Counted from the stretch's first letter, positions 7,050 through 14,189 are shown. The stretch: DNA of 16,855 nt from SLQH01 sp964612995 (GCA_964612995.1 CAZTGE010000091.1:1-16855); one strand, 5' to 3'. Notes: generated from the sequence alone by a model not told the origin. Numbers and translations: made by a program.

Positions 7050-10000
7050 ATGGCTTTTGCGCATCAGCAGTGGCACCGTCATGTCTGTGGCGATACCGCC
7101 GTCTACGTCGACCCGGCCACACCACACTGGTTCGTACCGGACGCCCATGCAGATGCGCTGCTGCAGCGCCTGGCCACCGATCCACACGCGCCTTTGACGA
7201 CGCCTGAGGCGCTGTTCCTGCGGCGTCTGCCCGTCCTCGAGTTGCCACCGCATCGCGGCCGCGCGGATGCGCTCGGCCGGCCGCATCTGCGCGAGTTGTG
7301 GTTTCACCTCACCGATCGCTGTAATCTGGGTTGCCGGCACTGCCTGTTCGCGAGTTCACCGGGCGCGGAGCGCGAACTCGACGCGGCTACGGTCCATCGC
7401 CGCATCGACCAGGCCTACGCCATGGGGTGCCGCGTGTTCGCCTTCACCGGCGGGGAGCCCTTCGTGCACCCGCAGTGGCGGGCGATCGTCGACGACGTGC
7501 TCGATCGCGACGGGACCCACGTCGCGGTGCTGACCAATGGCATGCTGTTCGATGACTTCGCCGCCGACCTCGCCCGCTGGCCTGCGGAGCGGCTGCATCT
7601 GCAAGTGAGCATCGACGGACTGCAGCCGGCACACGACGCCCTGCGCGGTGCGGGCAGCTTCGTCGCTTTGCGGCCGCGGCTGCAGCGGCTGTGTGCGCTC
7701 GGGCATCGCTACACCCTGAGCATGTGCGTGACCCAGCAGAACCTCGCAGACATGGCCGGGGTGGTCGAACTCGGCGCCGAGCTCGGCGCCGGCAATATCC
7801 ACTATATGTGGTATTTCGTCCGCGGCCGGGCGACCACTGCCGATTTCGTGCCGCCGGCGGCCATCGCCGACCATCTGCTCGCGGCGGGGCGACGCGCAGC
7901 GGCGGTCGGGTTGCAGATCGACAATCTCGCCGCCCTTGCCGGTCAGGTGTTCACGCCGCCGGGGACGCGGCACGACGGCACCAACGCCGGTTGGCAGACC
8001 ATGGCCATCGGCCCGGACGGTCGTGGCTATCCCACACCGGCGACCGTGGGGCTGAGCGACCTGGGCTTCGTCTGCGGTGACGAGCTCGCGGCGACCTGGG
8101 CAGACGAGCCGCTGCTCACGCGGATCCGCGCAGAGAGCATCGCCGGCCGTGGCGGCGACTTCGACCTGCTGCTCGGCGGCGGCGACTTCGACCACAGCTA
8201 CTACCGCGACGGCAGTCTCATCGGGGCCGATCCCTACGAAGAGCTGCATCGGCGGGTGGCCCTGGAGCTGATCGCCGCAGCCGCCGATGCGGTTCCGGTG
8301 CCGCAGGGGGTCAGCGGTCCGCGGCTGCGGCTGAAGATGGGCGAGAAGCTGGTCAGGTGTGGGGAGCATGGCGCGGTCTGCACCACGCACAGCAATTGCC
8401 TGTTGGCACTGGCCGCCGACAGCCGGGCCTCGGTGCGGGACTTCTATACCAGCGCTGCGACCGAGACCAATACCGACATCCTCAATCCGGCCTGCTATCC
8501 AGAGGCGGACCTGGCGCACATTCCCGCAGCGTACCGGTTCCGCGGCTATGGTTGCGGCTCGCCGGTGGCCGACGCGGAGCTGGTCGCTGGCGAGACGGTG
8601 CTCGACCTCGGTTGCGGCACGGGGGTGGAGTGCTTCATCGCCTCCCGCCGGGTAGGTGCGGATGGAGCGGTGATCGGGGTGGATATGCTCGAGCCGATGC
8701 TCGCCCGCGCTCGCGCCGGCGCCGCGGCGGTGGCGACCAGCCTCGGTTATACCAACCTGGATTTCCGCAACGGCCTGCTCGAATCCCTGCCGGTCACAGC
8801 AGCCAGTGTCGATTGCGTCATCTCCAACTGCGTGCTCAACCTCTCGACCGACAAACGTCTGACCTTCGCCGAGATCCGGCGGGTGCTCCGGCCGGGCGGA
8901 CGGATGGTGGTCAGCGACGTGGTCAGCGACGTGGAGATCGATCCGGTTCTGGCCAACGATCCGGAAGTGCGCGGGCAGTGCCTCGGTGGCGCCCTGGTGC
9001 AGAAGGACCTGGTCGGTCTGTTGCGCGAGAGCGGTTTCGTCGGTTTCCGGATCATCCGCCGCAGCCCCTACCGTGAAGCCGGTGGCCAGCGCTTCCATTC
9101 CTTGACTTTCGTGGCCGTGCGGCCGCTTGCCGGCTCCACCAGGCGGGTGCAGTACCGTGGTCCCCTGGCGGCGGGCGTGACTCCTGACGGCACCCTGTTG
9201 CCGGTCGGCCAGACCGTGGAATTGACCGCGGAGGAGGCCACGGGGCTCGGCGAAGCGGTGCTTGAGCTCGACGATGCGGGGGCGGTGACCAACCTCGATT
9301 TCGATGCCTGCTCCTGTTGCAGCCCGGCTGCCGCGGGGTCGGCAGACGAGAACTGCTGCAGTCCGGGCGATGCGATCGTCGCGACGGAGGCGACCGATTG
9401 CTGTTCGTCAGCGCCGGAAGCTCCGGCCCTGGCAGGGGCTGCGGCTACGGCCGGATCGTGCGGGTGCGCGGGGGATGCCCCCGCCACGTCGGGGTGCGGA
9501 TGCGCAGAGGGTGACGCCTCGGCGTCGGGTAGTGCGTGCGGGGAGCCGGCAGGGGCGTCGACCGTTGCCGGTGGAGGTGCACAACGCCATACGGCCGGCT
9601 GCATGGTCTGCGGTGCGCCGTTGATCTATCTCGAGTCCAGTGCGGATCGCAGCTGCAGCTACTGCGGCAAGACCCTACGGGCCGACGCGGTCTGCACCGC
9701 GGGCCACTTCGTCTGCGATGGCTGCCACAGCGCTACGGGACTGGCCTGGATCGAGAACGTCGCCGCACAGAGCAAGGAGCGCGACATGATCGCCGTGCTC
9801 GAACGGATGCGGGCCCATGCCAGTTTTCCCGTCCACGGGCCGGAACACCACGCGCTGGTGCCTGCTGCGATCCTGACCGCCTGGCGCAACGCCGGGGGGC
9901 CGATCGCACCCGAGCAGATGCGCGCGGCCATCCGGCGCGGCGCTGCCGTTGCGGGCGGTTCCTGTGGTCTGGCCGGGGCCTGCGGTGCCGCCGTCGGGGT

Positions 10001-10319
10001 CGGTGTCGCCTTCGCCACGATCAGTGGCAGCACCCCCTACAAGGCCGATGAACGTCAGGTGGCGATGGAGGCCAGTGCCGCGGCGATGGCGGCGATCGCC
10101 CGTTACCGCGCTGCGCGCTGTTGCCAGCGTGAGAGCTGGATCGCCTTGCGGGTCGCCGCGCAGCTCGCGCCGCGCCTGCTCGGGGGCAGTCTGCCGGCGG
10201 ATCAGCGACTGGTCTGCAGCCAGGTCCGTCGCAATCCAGACTGTCTCGGCCCCGCTTGTCCGATCCATCCGGCCACGGCCGGGCGCGATGCGGCCCGGTC
10301 CTGCGGCTGCTGCGGCTGA
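7050..10319 (+). CDS. Radical SAM + ArsM-like methyltransferase + Cys-rich linker + DUF5714-like fusion
   Basis: A 1089-residue multidomain protein, start fixed by AGGAGG. Residues 1-75 may be a small recognition-type domain (uncertain). Residues 80-300 are radical SAM: CNLGCRHC (Cys91, 95, 98) and GGEP (134-137). Where SPASM proteins have YPCP this one has YPTP, but Cys342, Cys437, Cys444 and Cys450 could bind an auxiliary cluster. Residues 455-700 are an ArsM-like methyltransferase: LDLGCGTG (518-525), YGCG (Cys502), SNCVLNLSTDK (Cys594) and GQCLGGAL (Cys644), with an extra NPACYP (Cys482); these match the As(III)-binding cysteines of ArsM. Residues 754-830 are a linker with 12 cysteines. 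Residues 850-1030 match DUF5714: Cys851/854 and 869/872 in zinc-ribbon pairs, HGPEHH (929-934), GGSCG...GACG (Cys972, 978) and RCCQRES (1024-1025). The protein ends SCGCCG. Likely role is methylation or radical alkylation of arsenic or another thiophilic element; the product is unknown. No frameshift is seen. Confidence 0.88.
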   Translation: MAFAHQQWHRHVCGDTAVYVDPATPHWFVPDAHADALLQRLATDPHAPLTTPEALFLRRLPVLELPPHRGRADALGRPHLRELWFHLTDRCNLGCRHCLFASSPGAERELDAATVHRRIDQAYAMGCRVFAFTGGEPFVHPQWRAIVDDVLDRDGTHVAVLTNGMLFDDFAADLARWPAERLHLQVSIDGLQPAHDALRGAGSFVALRPRLQRLCALGHRYTLSMCVTQQNLADMAGVVELGAELGAGNIHYMWYFVRGRATTADFVPPAAIADHLLAAGRRAAAVGLQIDNLAALAGQVFTPPGTRHDGTNAGWQTMAIGPDGRGYPTPATVGLSDLGFVCGDELAATWADEPLLTRIRAESIAGRGGDFDLLLGGGDFDHSYYRDGSLIGADPYEELHRRVALELIAAAADAVPVPQGVSGPRLRLKMGEKLVRCGEHGAVCTTHSNCLLALAADSRASVRDFYTSAATETNTDILNPACYPEADLAHIPAAYRFRGYGCGSPVADAELVAGETVLDLGCGTGVECFIASRRVGADGAVIGVDMLEPMLARARAGAAAVATSLGYTNLDFRNGLLESLPVTAASVDCVISNCVLNLSTDKRLTFAEIRRVLRPGGRMVVSDVVSDVEIDPVLANDPEVRGQCLGGALVQKDLVGLLRESGFVGFRIIRRSPYREAGGQRFHSLTFVAVRPLAGSTRRVQYRGPLAAGVTPDGTLLPVGQTVELTAEEATGLGEAVLELDDAGAVTNLDFDACSCCSPAAAGSADENCCSPGDAIVATEATDCCSSAPEAPALAGAAATAGSCGCAGDAPATSGCGCAEGDASASGSACGEPAGASTVAGGGAQRHTAGCMVCGAPLIYLESSADRSCSYCGKTLRADAVCTAGHFVCDGCHSATGLAWIENVAAQSKERDMIAVLERMRAHASFPVHGPEHHALVPAAILTAWRNAGGPIAPEQMRAAIRRGAAVAGGSCGLAGACGAAVGVGVAFATISGSTPYKADERQVAMEASAAAMAAIARYRAARCCQRESWIALRVAAQLAPRLLGGSLPADQRLVCSQVRRNPDCLGPACPIHPATAGRDAARSCGCCG

Positions 10320-10378
10320 ATTCCGCCTCGCCGGTGGAGGATGCATGGGGCCGCGGTTGCCCGCAGGTGGGGGGTGGC

Positions 10379-11206
10379 ATGATCGGGCCGATGGCGCACC
10401 TGCGCGGCAATCTCCACACCCATACCTGGCGCTGCAAGCACGCTCGGGGCGATGTGGTGGACTACCTGCGCGCGGCGCAGACAGCCGGATTGAGCGTGCT
10501 GGGAATGAGCGATCACACCCCGACGCCCGATGGCCGCTGGAACACGGTGCGGATGGATGGGGACCAGCTCGACGGGTACTGCGAGGCCTGCGCCGCCGCG
10601 CGCAGCATGGTGCCCGAGGTCAGTCTCCACGTCGGGTTCGAATGCGAACCGGTGTCCGACTTCGAATCCTTCTATCGTGAGGAACTGCTGGGGCGCGCCG
10701 GTGCCGAGTATCTGGTGTGCGGGACCCACTGGGTCGATGCGCCCGATGGTACCTGGCCGGTGATCTTCCGCGAGCTCGATAGCAGCGCGCTGCGGCATCG
10801 CTACGCCGAGACCCTGTGCCGGGCGATCGAGTCGGGGCTCTATCTGTTCATCGCCCACCCCGACGCCTTCGGCGGCAGTTGCGAGACCTGGGATGCCGAG
10901 AGCGAGGCGGTGGCGCGTGCGATTTGTTCCACCGCGGCCCGGGCCGGGGTGCCGCTCGAGCTCAATTCCTACGGTTTGCGCAAGCCGCCGCTGGAGACCG
11001 CCTACGGCATCCGCCATGCCTATCCCTGGCCACCGTTCTGGGCGGTCGCGGCCGAGTGCGGTGCCCGCGTGGTCCGGTCGTCGGATGCGCATCGACCCGA
11101 GGACGTGGCCGCCGGCGGCGAAGCGCTCGCGGCCTTGATCGCGGCCTACGACCTCGACGAGGTGGATCCGGCGGATCTCATCGCCGGCGTCGATTCGCGC
11201 GTTTGA
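10379..11206 (+). CDS. PHP-domain phosphoesterase, histidinol-phosphatase-like
   Basis: A 275-residue protein starting at ATG 10379 (MIGPMAHLRGNLHTHT). An ATG at 10391 is also possible, while the longer frame from 10256 overlaps the preceding gene and lacks conserved sequence. The PHP metal site is visible: HTH (13-15), the downstream C-K-H at 19-21, SDH (44-46), Glu88 in GFECEP, His117 in CGTHW, His160 in AHPD, and SSDAH (234-238). This is the trinuclear metal ligand set of HisK/HisJ-type phosphatases. These enzymes hydrolyse histidinol phosphate or other small phosphate esters in the cytoplasm. It lies 59 bases after the radical SAM fusion on the same strand, so co-transcription is possible, and no other his gene is nearby. 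It could either be the housekeeping HisJ-type enzyme or remove a phosphate from the pathway product. The sequence alone does not decide. Confidence 0.82.
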   Translation: MIGPMAHLRGNLHTHTWRCKHARGDVVDYLRAAQTAGLSVLGMSDHTPTPDGRWNTVRMDGDQLDGYCEACAAARSMVPEVSLHVGFECEPVSDFESFYREELLGRAGAEYLVCGTHWVDAPDGTWPVIFRELDSSALRHRYAETLCRAIESGLYLFIAHPDAFGGSCETWDAESEAVARAICSTAARAGVPLELNSYGLRKPPLETAYGIRHAYPWPPFWAVAAECGARVVRSSDAHRPEDVAAGGEALAALIAAYDLDEVDPADLIAGVDSRV

Positions 11207-11229
11207 CCGCCCGGCCGGTGCGAGCGGTC
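11205..11229 (+). terminator. Weak hairpin overlapping the PHP gene stop
   Basis: GACCGC (11205-11210) overlaps the stop codon and pairs with GCGGTC (11224-11229) around a GC-rich 13-base loop. There is no T-run. It could be a weak or Rho-assisted terminator for the plus-strand unit. Confidence 0.3.
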
Positions 11230-11325
11230 TGACCATGCAGGCCAGGGGTGCGCAGGGGAGCGTGATCGGTCGCAGCTGCGTGGCTCGCTGCGCTCCGGCC
11301 GGTCGTGACGGAAGCGGACCCGCCC

Positions 11326-11372
11326 TGGGGGCGTAGCGGGGGCGACTGCGCGCAGCGCAGAGCGAGCCCCCG
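11326..11372. repeat. 47-bp REP-like repeat, copy 1
   Basis: This 47-bp sequence is identical to the last 47 bases of the window (16809-16855). It is itself a two-level dyad: GGGGGC (11338-11343) pairs with GCCCCC (11366-11371), and inside it CTGCGC (11346-11351) pairs with GCGCAG (11355-11360) around GCA. A partial inverted relative, GGCTCGCT, lies at 11282-11289 and pairs with AGCGAGCC at 11361-11368. It lies in the 236-bp region between the convergent PHP gene and the 89-residue gene, and nothing else coding is seen there. Confidence 0.85.
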
Positions 11373-11420
11373 CGAACAAAAAGCCGCGCGGGCGCCGACC
11401 GCTACAATGCCCTTTGGGGT

Positions 11421-11435
11421 GCGGGCGGCGCCCGC
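11421..11435 (-). terminator. Short GC stem-loop downstream of the 89-residue gene
   Basis: GCGGGC (11421-11426) and GCCCGC (11430-11435) are perfect arms around GGC, 8 bases beyond the stop of the minus-strand 89-residue gene. No T-run follows on the minus strand, so this is only a candidate terminator. Confidence 0.35.
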
Positions 11436-11442
11436 GCTATAC

Positions 11443-11712
11443 TCAGCTGACGAATTCGAGCGCCATGCCGTCGCCTTCTTCGACCAGCTTGAACTTCTCG
11501 CGCCGGCCCTTGAGCCGCGAGTTCAGCTGGCTGACGATCGAGCGTAGCAGCAGGTAGACGTGGTGTTCACGCAGGGCGCACATGCGATCGTGGGCCGGAT
11601 CGCCCTTGGTGCCCTCGGCGTCCCCATAGATGAGCTCTCTGAGGATCTCCTGGTCCAGCTGGACCCGGATGGCGTTGGTGCTGAACTGATGGTCGGGCAT
11701 GGGGGTGTCCAT
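11443..11712 (-). CDS. Small protein of unknown function in an operon with an FHA gene
   Basis: An 89-residue protein starting MDTPMPDHQF; a second in-frame ATG four codons on (11700) is an alternative start. It is charged and soluble, with a probable helical middle (RVQLDQEILRELI; EHHVYLLLRSIVSQLNSRL) and a C-terminal strand-like KFKLVEEGDGMALEFV. There is no signal or membrane segment. It starts 20 bases after the FHA gene stop on the same strand, so the two are probably co-transcribed and may act together. I do not recognise a family. Codon use looks like its neighbours and the reading frame is open and GC-biased, so it is likely real. Confidence 0.65.
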   Translation of the reverse strand: MDTPMPDHQFSTNAIRVQLDQEILRELIYGDAEGTKGDPAHDRMCALREHHVYLLLRSIVSQLNSRLKGRREKFKLVEEGDGMALEFVS

Positions 11713-11732
11713 TTGCGCTCTGCGGTCGGTGG

Positions 11733-12203
11733 TCAGTCGGTGTCGTCCACCGGTTCTGCGACCGGCGGATCGTCGGACCCGGCGGCTGGCTGCGCCGGCA
11801 GCGGCAACAGCTGGAGACGGAAGGTCTCCCGGGTTCCGAGGCGTATGGTCACCTCGCGCTCGCCGAGATCAACCCGTGCGCTCTGTTCGATCGCCTCGTG
11901 ATCGCAGTAGGAGCCGTTGCTCGAGAGATCCTCGAGTTCGACCACGTTCCCGTCGACCCGCAGGCGCAGGTGGCGCCGTGAGACGGTGTTGAAGTCGTAG
12001 TCGGCGTCGCGGTCGGTCTGTGAACGCTCGAGGTAGGCTTCGATCCGGCGCAGGCTGATGTCGCAGTCGCGGCTGCGCCCGATGACCACCTCGTCGCCAT
12101 CTTTGAGCACGTACCGTTCCCCGTCGACCCAACCGCCGCAGCCGATGAGCACGGGGGTCAGCCCGGTTGCCGATTCGTCGGTTTCGATTCCGGACATGGA
12201 CAT
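11733..12203 (-). CDS. FHA-domain protein
   Basis: A 156-residue protein from the ATG at 12203 (MSMSG); the second ATG at 12197 is equally possible. Residues 18-130 form one forkhead-associated domain with the canonical phosphothreonine-binding positions: IGRS (41-44), SRRH (75-78) and SSNGSY (94-99). An unusual insertion (about 51-72, with RRIEAYLERSQTDRDADYD) separates the GR strand from the SRRH strand. The C-terminal 20 residues are Pro/Asp-rich. FHA domains bind phosphothreonine peptides and often report Ser/Thr kinase activity; no kinase is in the window. Residues CGG (22-24) near the N-terminus are not part of a signal. It is the first gene of a two-gene operon with the 89-residue protein and is divergent from exbB. 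No Shine-Dalgarno is present, and its promoter lies almost on top of the start codon. Confidence 0.82.
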   Translation of the reverse strand: MSMSGIETDESATGLTPVLIGCGGWVDGERYVLKDGDEVVIGRSRDCDISLRRIEAYLERSQTDRDADYDFNTVSRRHLRLRVDGNVVELEDLSSNGSYCDHEAIEQSARVDLGEREVTIRLGTRETFRLQLLPLPAQPAAGSDDPPVAEPVDDTD

Positions 12204-12211
12204 TGACTTCA

Positions 12212-12240
12212 AGTCTAATCGCGGGTCATGGAGCTGCCAA
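12212..12240 (-). promoter_or_regulatory. Sigma-70-type promoter of the FHA gene, implying a leaderless mRNA
   Basis: Read on the minus strand, TTGGCA (12240-12235) is a 5-of-6 match to the -35 box. A 17-base spacer follows, then TAGACT (12217-12212), a 4-of-6 match to the -10 box. Only 8 bases separate the -10 box from the ATG at 12203, so transcription would begin at or within two bases of the start codon. A small palindrome, GACTT-C-AAGTC (12205-12215), overlaps the -10 box and could be an operator. Confidence 0.55.
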
Positions 12241-12246
12241 GAGAGA

Positions 12247-12268
12247 AGCCAGGCGCGGCTGCCTGGCT
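12247..12268. repeat. Inverted repeat between the FHA and exbB genes
   Basis: AGCCAGGC (12247-12254) and GCCTGGCT (12261-12268) are perfect 8-bp arms around GCGGCT. The element lies just upstream of the -35 box of the FHA promoter and 98 bases from the exbB start. It could be an operator for the divergent pair or a simple hairpin in the exbB leader. Confidence 0.4.
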
Positions 12269-12365
12269 GTCTTGAGTCGGCGAGCCGTCGTCCTGCGTGC
12301 GGTGGCCATGTCATCGGCCCGGGGACACGGCAAAACGCGGTTGCCGCAGCGCCGGGGGCGCCAGC

Positions 12366-12998
12366 ATGACGGCCATGTTCAGCAACATCCTCGACAGCGG
12401 TGGTTGGATCCTGGTGTGCATCGGTCTGGCCAGCCTGGTCGGATTGACGGTGGTCATCGAGCGCTGCTGGCGGCTGGTGCCCCTGCGTGCGCGGTTCCAA
12501 CAGCGCTTGCGCGACTGCGAGCACGAGCTCGTCCGGCGTGGTCCGGCGGCGTTGCGCGAGAGTCTGGCCGATGCCGAGGATGGCATGGGCCGGATGCTGT
12601 GGCGCGCCCTGGGTGCGGCGGGACGTGGGCCGGATGCGGTGCGCTCGCTCGCGCTCGATGCGGCGCAGGAGGAGGTGCCGCCGCTCGAGCGTGGGCTCGG
12701 CGCGCTGGCGACCGTGGCGCAGATCGCGCCCTTGCTCGGATTGCTGGGTACCGTGGTCGGCCTGATGGAGGCCTTCCAGAGCGCGCGCGCTGCAGAACGG
12801 GTGACCACCGAGCTGCTCAGCGGCGGCATCTACACCGCTCTGGGCACCACCGCGGTCGGGCTGGGGGTCGCGATACCGGCCTGGATCGCCTACAGCTCGC
12901 TCGCGGGCCTGTCGGGGCGGTTGATCGAGATGCTCGAGTTCGCGGCCAAGGAGCTGCCGGTGCTGCTCGAGGATGCCGCGCCGGACGGGGCCCGATGA
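12366..12998 (+). CDS. MotA/TolQ/ExbB proton channel family protein
   Basis: A 210-residue inner-membrane protein. The start at 12366 (MTAMFSN) puts the first membrane helix at residues 12-33; the longer frame from 12297 only adds Arg/Cys-rich sequence. Two further helices lie at about 112-137 (LATVAQIAPLLGLLGTVVG) and 155-180 (YTALGTTAVGLGVAIPAW), the conserved pore helices of ExbB/TolQ. Between helix 1 and 2 is the cytoplasmic domain. With ExbD it forms the proton-motive-force-driven motor that energises TonB-type transport or Tol-type envelope functions. The stop overlaps the exbD start (ATGA), giving coupled translation. No tonB, tolA or receptor gene follows, so the partner is elsewhere. 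No clear Shine-Dalgarno is present. Length is normal. Confidence 0.88.
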   Translation: MTAMFSNILDSGGWILVCIGLASLVGLTVVIERCWRLVPLRARFQQRLRDCEHELVRRGPAALRESLADAEDGMGRMLWRALGAAGRGPDAVRSLALDAAQEEVPPLERGLGALATVAQIAPLLGLLGTVVGLMEAFQSARAAERVTTELLSGGIYTALGTTAVGLGVAIPAWIAYSSLAGLSGRLIEMLEFAAKELPVLLEDAAPDGAR

Positions 12999-13399
12999 GC
13001 GAGCTGCGACGCAGCCATGGCGCGCGTATCCAGCGCCTCTCAGACCTGACGCCGCTGGTCGACGTGGCGCTGGTGCTGGTGGTCTTCTTCCTGCTCAACT
13101 ACCAGGCCGCCGACGACGCGGCGATCCCGGTCGAGCTGCCGGCCGCGCTCAGTGCCGAACCGATACACGCGCCGCGTTTGCAGTTCGCGGTACTCGAAGA
13201 CGGCACCGTGCTGCTCGACGAACGTCCGGTCGCACTCGAGGCGATCGCGGGTGTGGTCGGCGATGCCACCACCGCGGCCATCCGGGCCGACCGGCGAGTG
13301 GCCTACGGCCGCGTGATCGCGGTCCAGGACGCCTTGCGTTCGGCGGGCGTGGAACGGATCTACAGCGCCACGCGCGAACCGGGGGTGGAGGAATGGTAA
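12995..13399 (+). CDS. ExbD/TolR family biopolymer transport protein
   Basis: A 134-residue protein starting in the ATGA overlap with exbB. It has a short cytoplasmic N-terminus, one membrane helix (about 21-39, LVDVALVLVVFFLL) with the essential proton-binding aspartate at residue 23 in TPLVDVALVLV, and a periplasmic domain (about 45-134). In that domain, VLEDGTVLLDERPV and the later RADRRVAYGRVIAVQDALRSAGVERI segments match the ExbD/TolR fold. It is the stator or force-transmitting partner of the ExbB product. trmD starts 82 bases further on the same strand. Confidence 0.88.
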   Translation: MSELRRSHGARIQRLSDLTPLVDVALVLVVFFLLNYQAADDAAIPVELPAALSAEPIHAPRLQFAVLEDGTVLLDERPVALEAIAGVVGDATTAAIRADRRVAYGRVIAVQDALRSAGVERIYSATREPGVEEW

Positions 13400-13481
13400 A
13401 CGGGCGCGGATATGCCTGCGGCGCGATGATCGGCACCCGTTCTCCGGCCGGTCGCGGCCGGGCGTGAGCGGGGCATTGCCG

Positions 13482-14189
13482 ATGCACATCGATCTGGTGA
13501 GCCTGTTCCCCGAGGCCCTGGCGGGCTACCTCGCCAGCAGCATCGTCGGCCGTGCCCGGCGGCGCGGCTTGCTGTCGGTCGATCTGATCGATCCGCGGTG
13601 GTATGCCGGCGGTCGCTACCGCGTGGTCGATGCGCGGCCCTATGGTGGTGGCCCGGGGATGGTGCTCGGCGCCGAACCGCTCGGCCGGTGTCTCGATGCG
13701 CTGCTGGGCCGCGCTCCGCGCGCACGCCTGCTGGCCACCAGTCCGCAGGGGCGACGGCTCGATGCGGCCTGGGCCGAGGAGCTCGCGGGCCAGGAACGCC
13801 TGATCGTGCTCTGCGGTCACTACGAAGGTATCGACGAACGCGTGCTCGAGCACTACCGCCCGGAGGAGCTCTCCATCGGCGATGTGGTGCTCTCGGGTGG
13901 CGAGCCGGCGGCATTGGTGCTGATCGACGCCATCGCGCGTCTGGTCCCCGGTGTGCTGGGCGATGAACGCAGCGCGATCGAGGACTCCTTCGCCGACGGC
14001 TTGCTCGACCATCCCTGTTACACCAAGCCGCGGGTCTGGCGCGGCCGCGAGGTCCCGCCGGTGCTCTGCAGCGGCGATCACGCCGCGATCGCGGCCTGGC
14101 GCCGGGAGCAGCGCCGTGAGCGGACCCGCGCGCGGCGCCCGGATCTGCTAGCCCGGATCCCTCATGAGGATCGTCGCGAAAAGCCCTAG
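13482..14189 (+). CDS. trmD: tRNA (guanine-N1-)-methyltransferase TrmD
   Basis: A 235-residue enzyme that methylates N1 of G37 in tRNAs with a G at position 36, using SAM. The start at ATG 13482 gives MHIDLVSLFPE as in the family; an upstream GTG at 13464 adds six residues and is unlikely. Motifs of the trefoil-knot fold are RPYGGGPGM (52-60), CGHYEGIDER (111-120), SIGDVVLSGGE (131-141), VLIDAIARLVPGVLG (146-160), the catalytic-region EDSF (167-170), LLDHPCYTKP (174-183) and the C-terminal WRREQ...RRPDLL (206-223). It is not flanked here by rpsP, rimM or rplS, its common neighbours in many bacteria. The last dozen residues after RRPDLL and the stop codon are encoded by a palindromic repeat that begins at 14148. 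The conserved core is intact and the enzyme should be functional. Confidence 0.95.
   Translation: MHIDLVSLFPEALAGYLASSIVGRARRRGLLSVDLIDPRWYAGGRYRVVDARPYGGGPGMVLGAEPLGRCLDALLGRAPRARLLATSPQGRRLDAAWAEELAGQERLIVLCGHYEGIDERVLEHYRPEELSIGDVVLSGGEPAALVLIDAIARLVPGVLGDERSAIEDSFADGLLDHPCYTKPRVWRGREVPPVLCSGDHAAIAAWRREQRRERTRARRPDLLARIPHEDRREKP

Noticed and set aside
7356..9098. 580-codon minus-strand frame opposite the radical SAM fusion gene.
   Set aside because: It is a shadow frame of a high-GC gene. It has no domain motif and no ribosome binding site.
10317..10379. UGA after the SCGCCG tail of the fusion protein as a selenocysteine codon, with a small CCTC/GAGG hairpin shortly after it.
   Set aside because: Read-through would add only about 20 residues of Arg/Trp-rich sequence with no recognisable motif before the next stop. 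The hairpin is only four pairs and close to the UGA. The related ArsS-type family sometimes carries Sec, so it was considered, but the simple stop is more likely.
10202..11236. 344-codon minus-strand frame across the PHP gene.
   Set aside because: The plus strand shows all PHP metal-binding motifs; the minus translation is Arg/Gly/His-rich without motifs.
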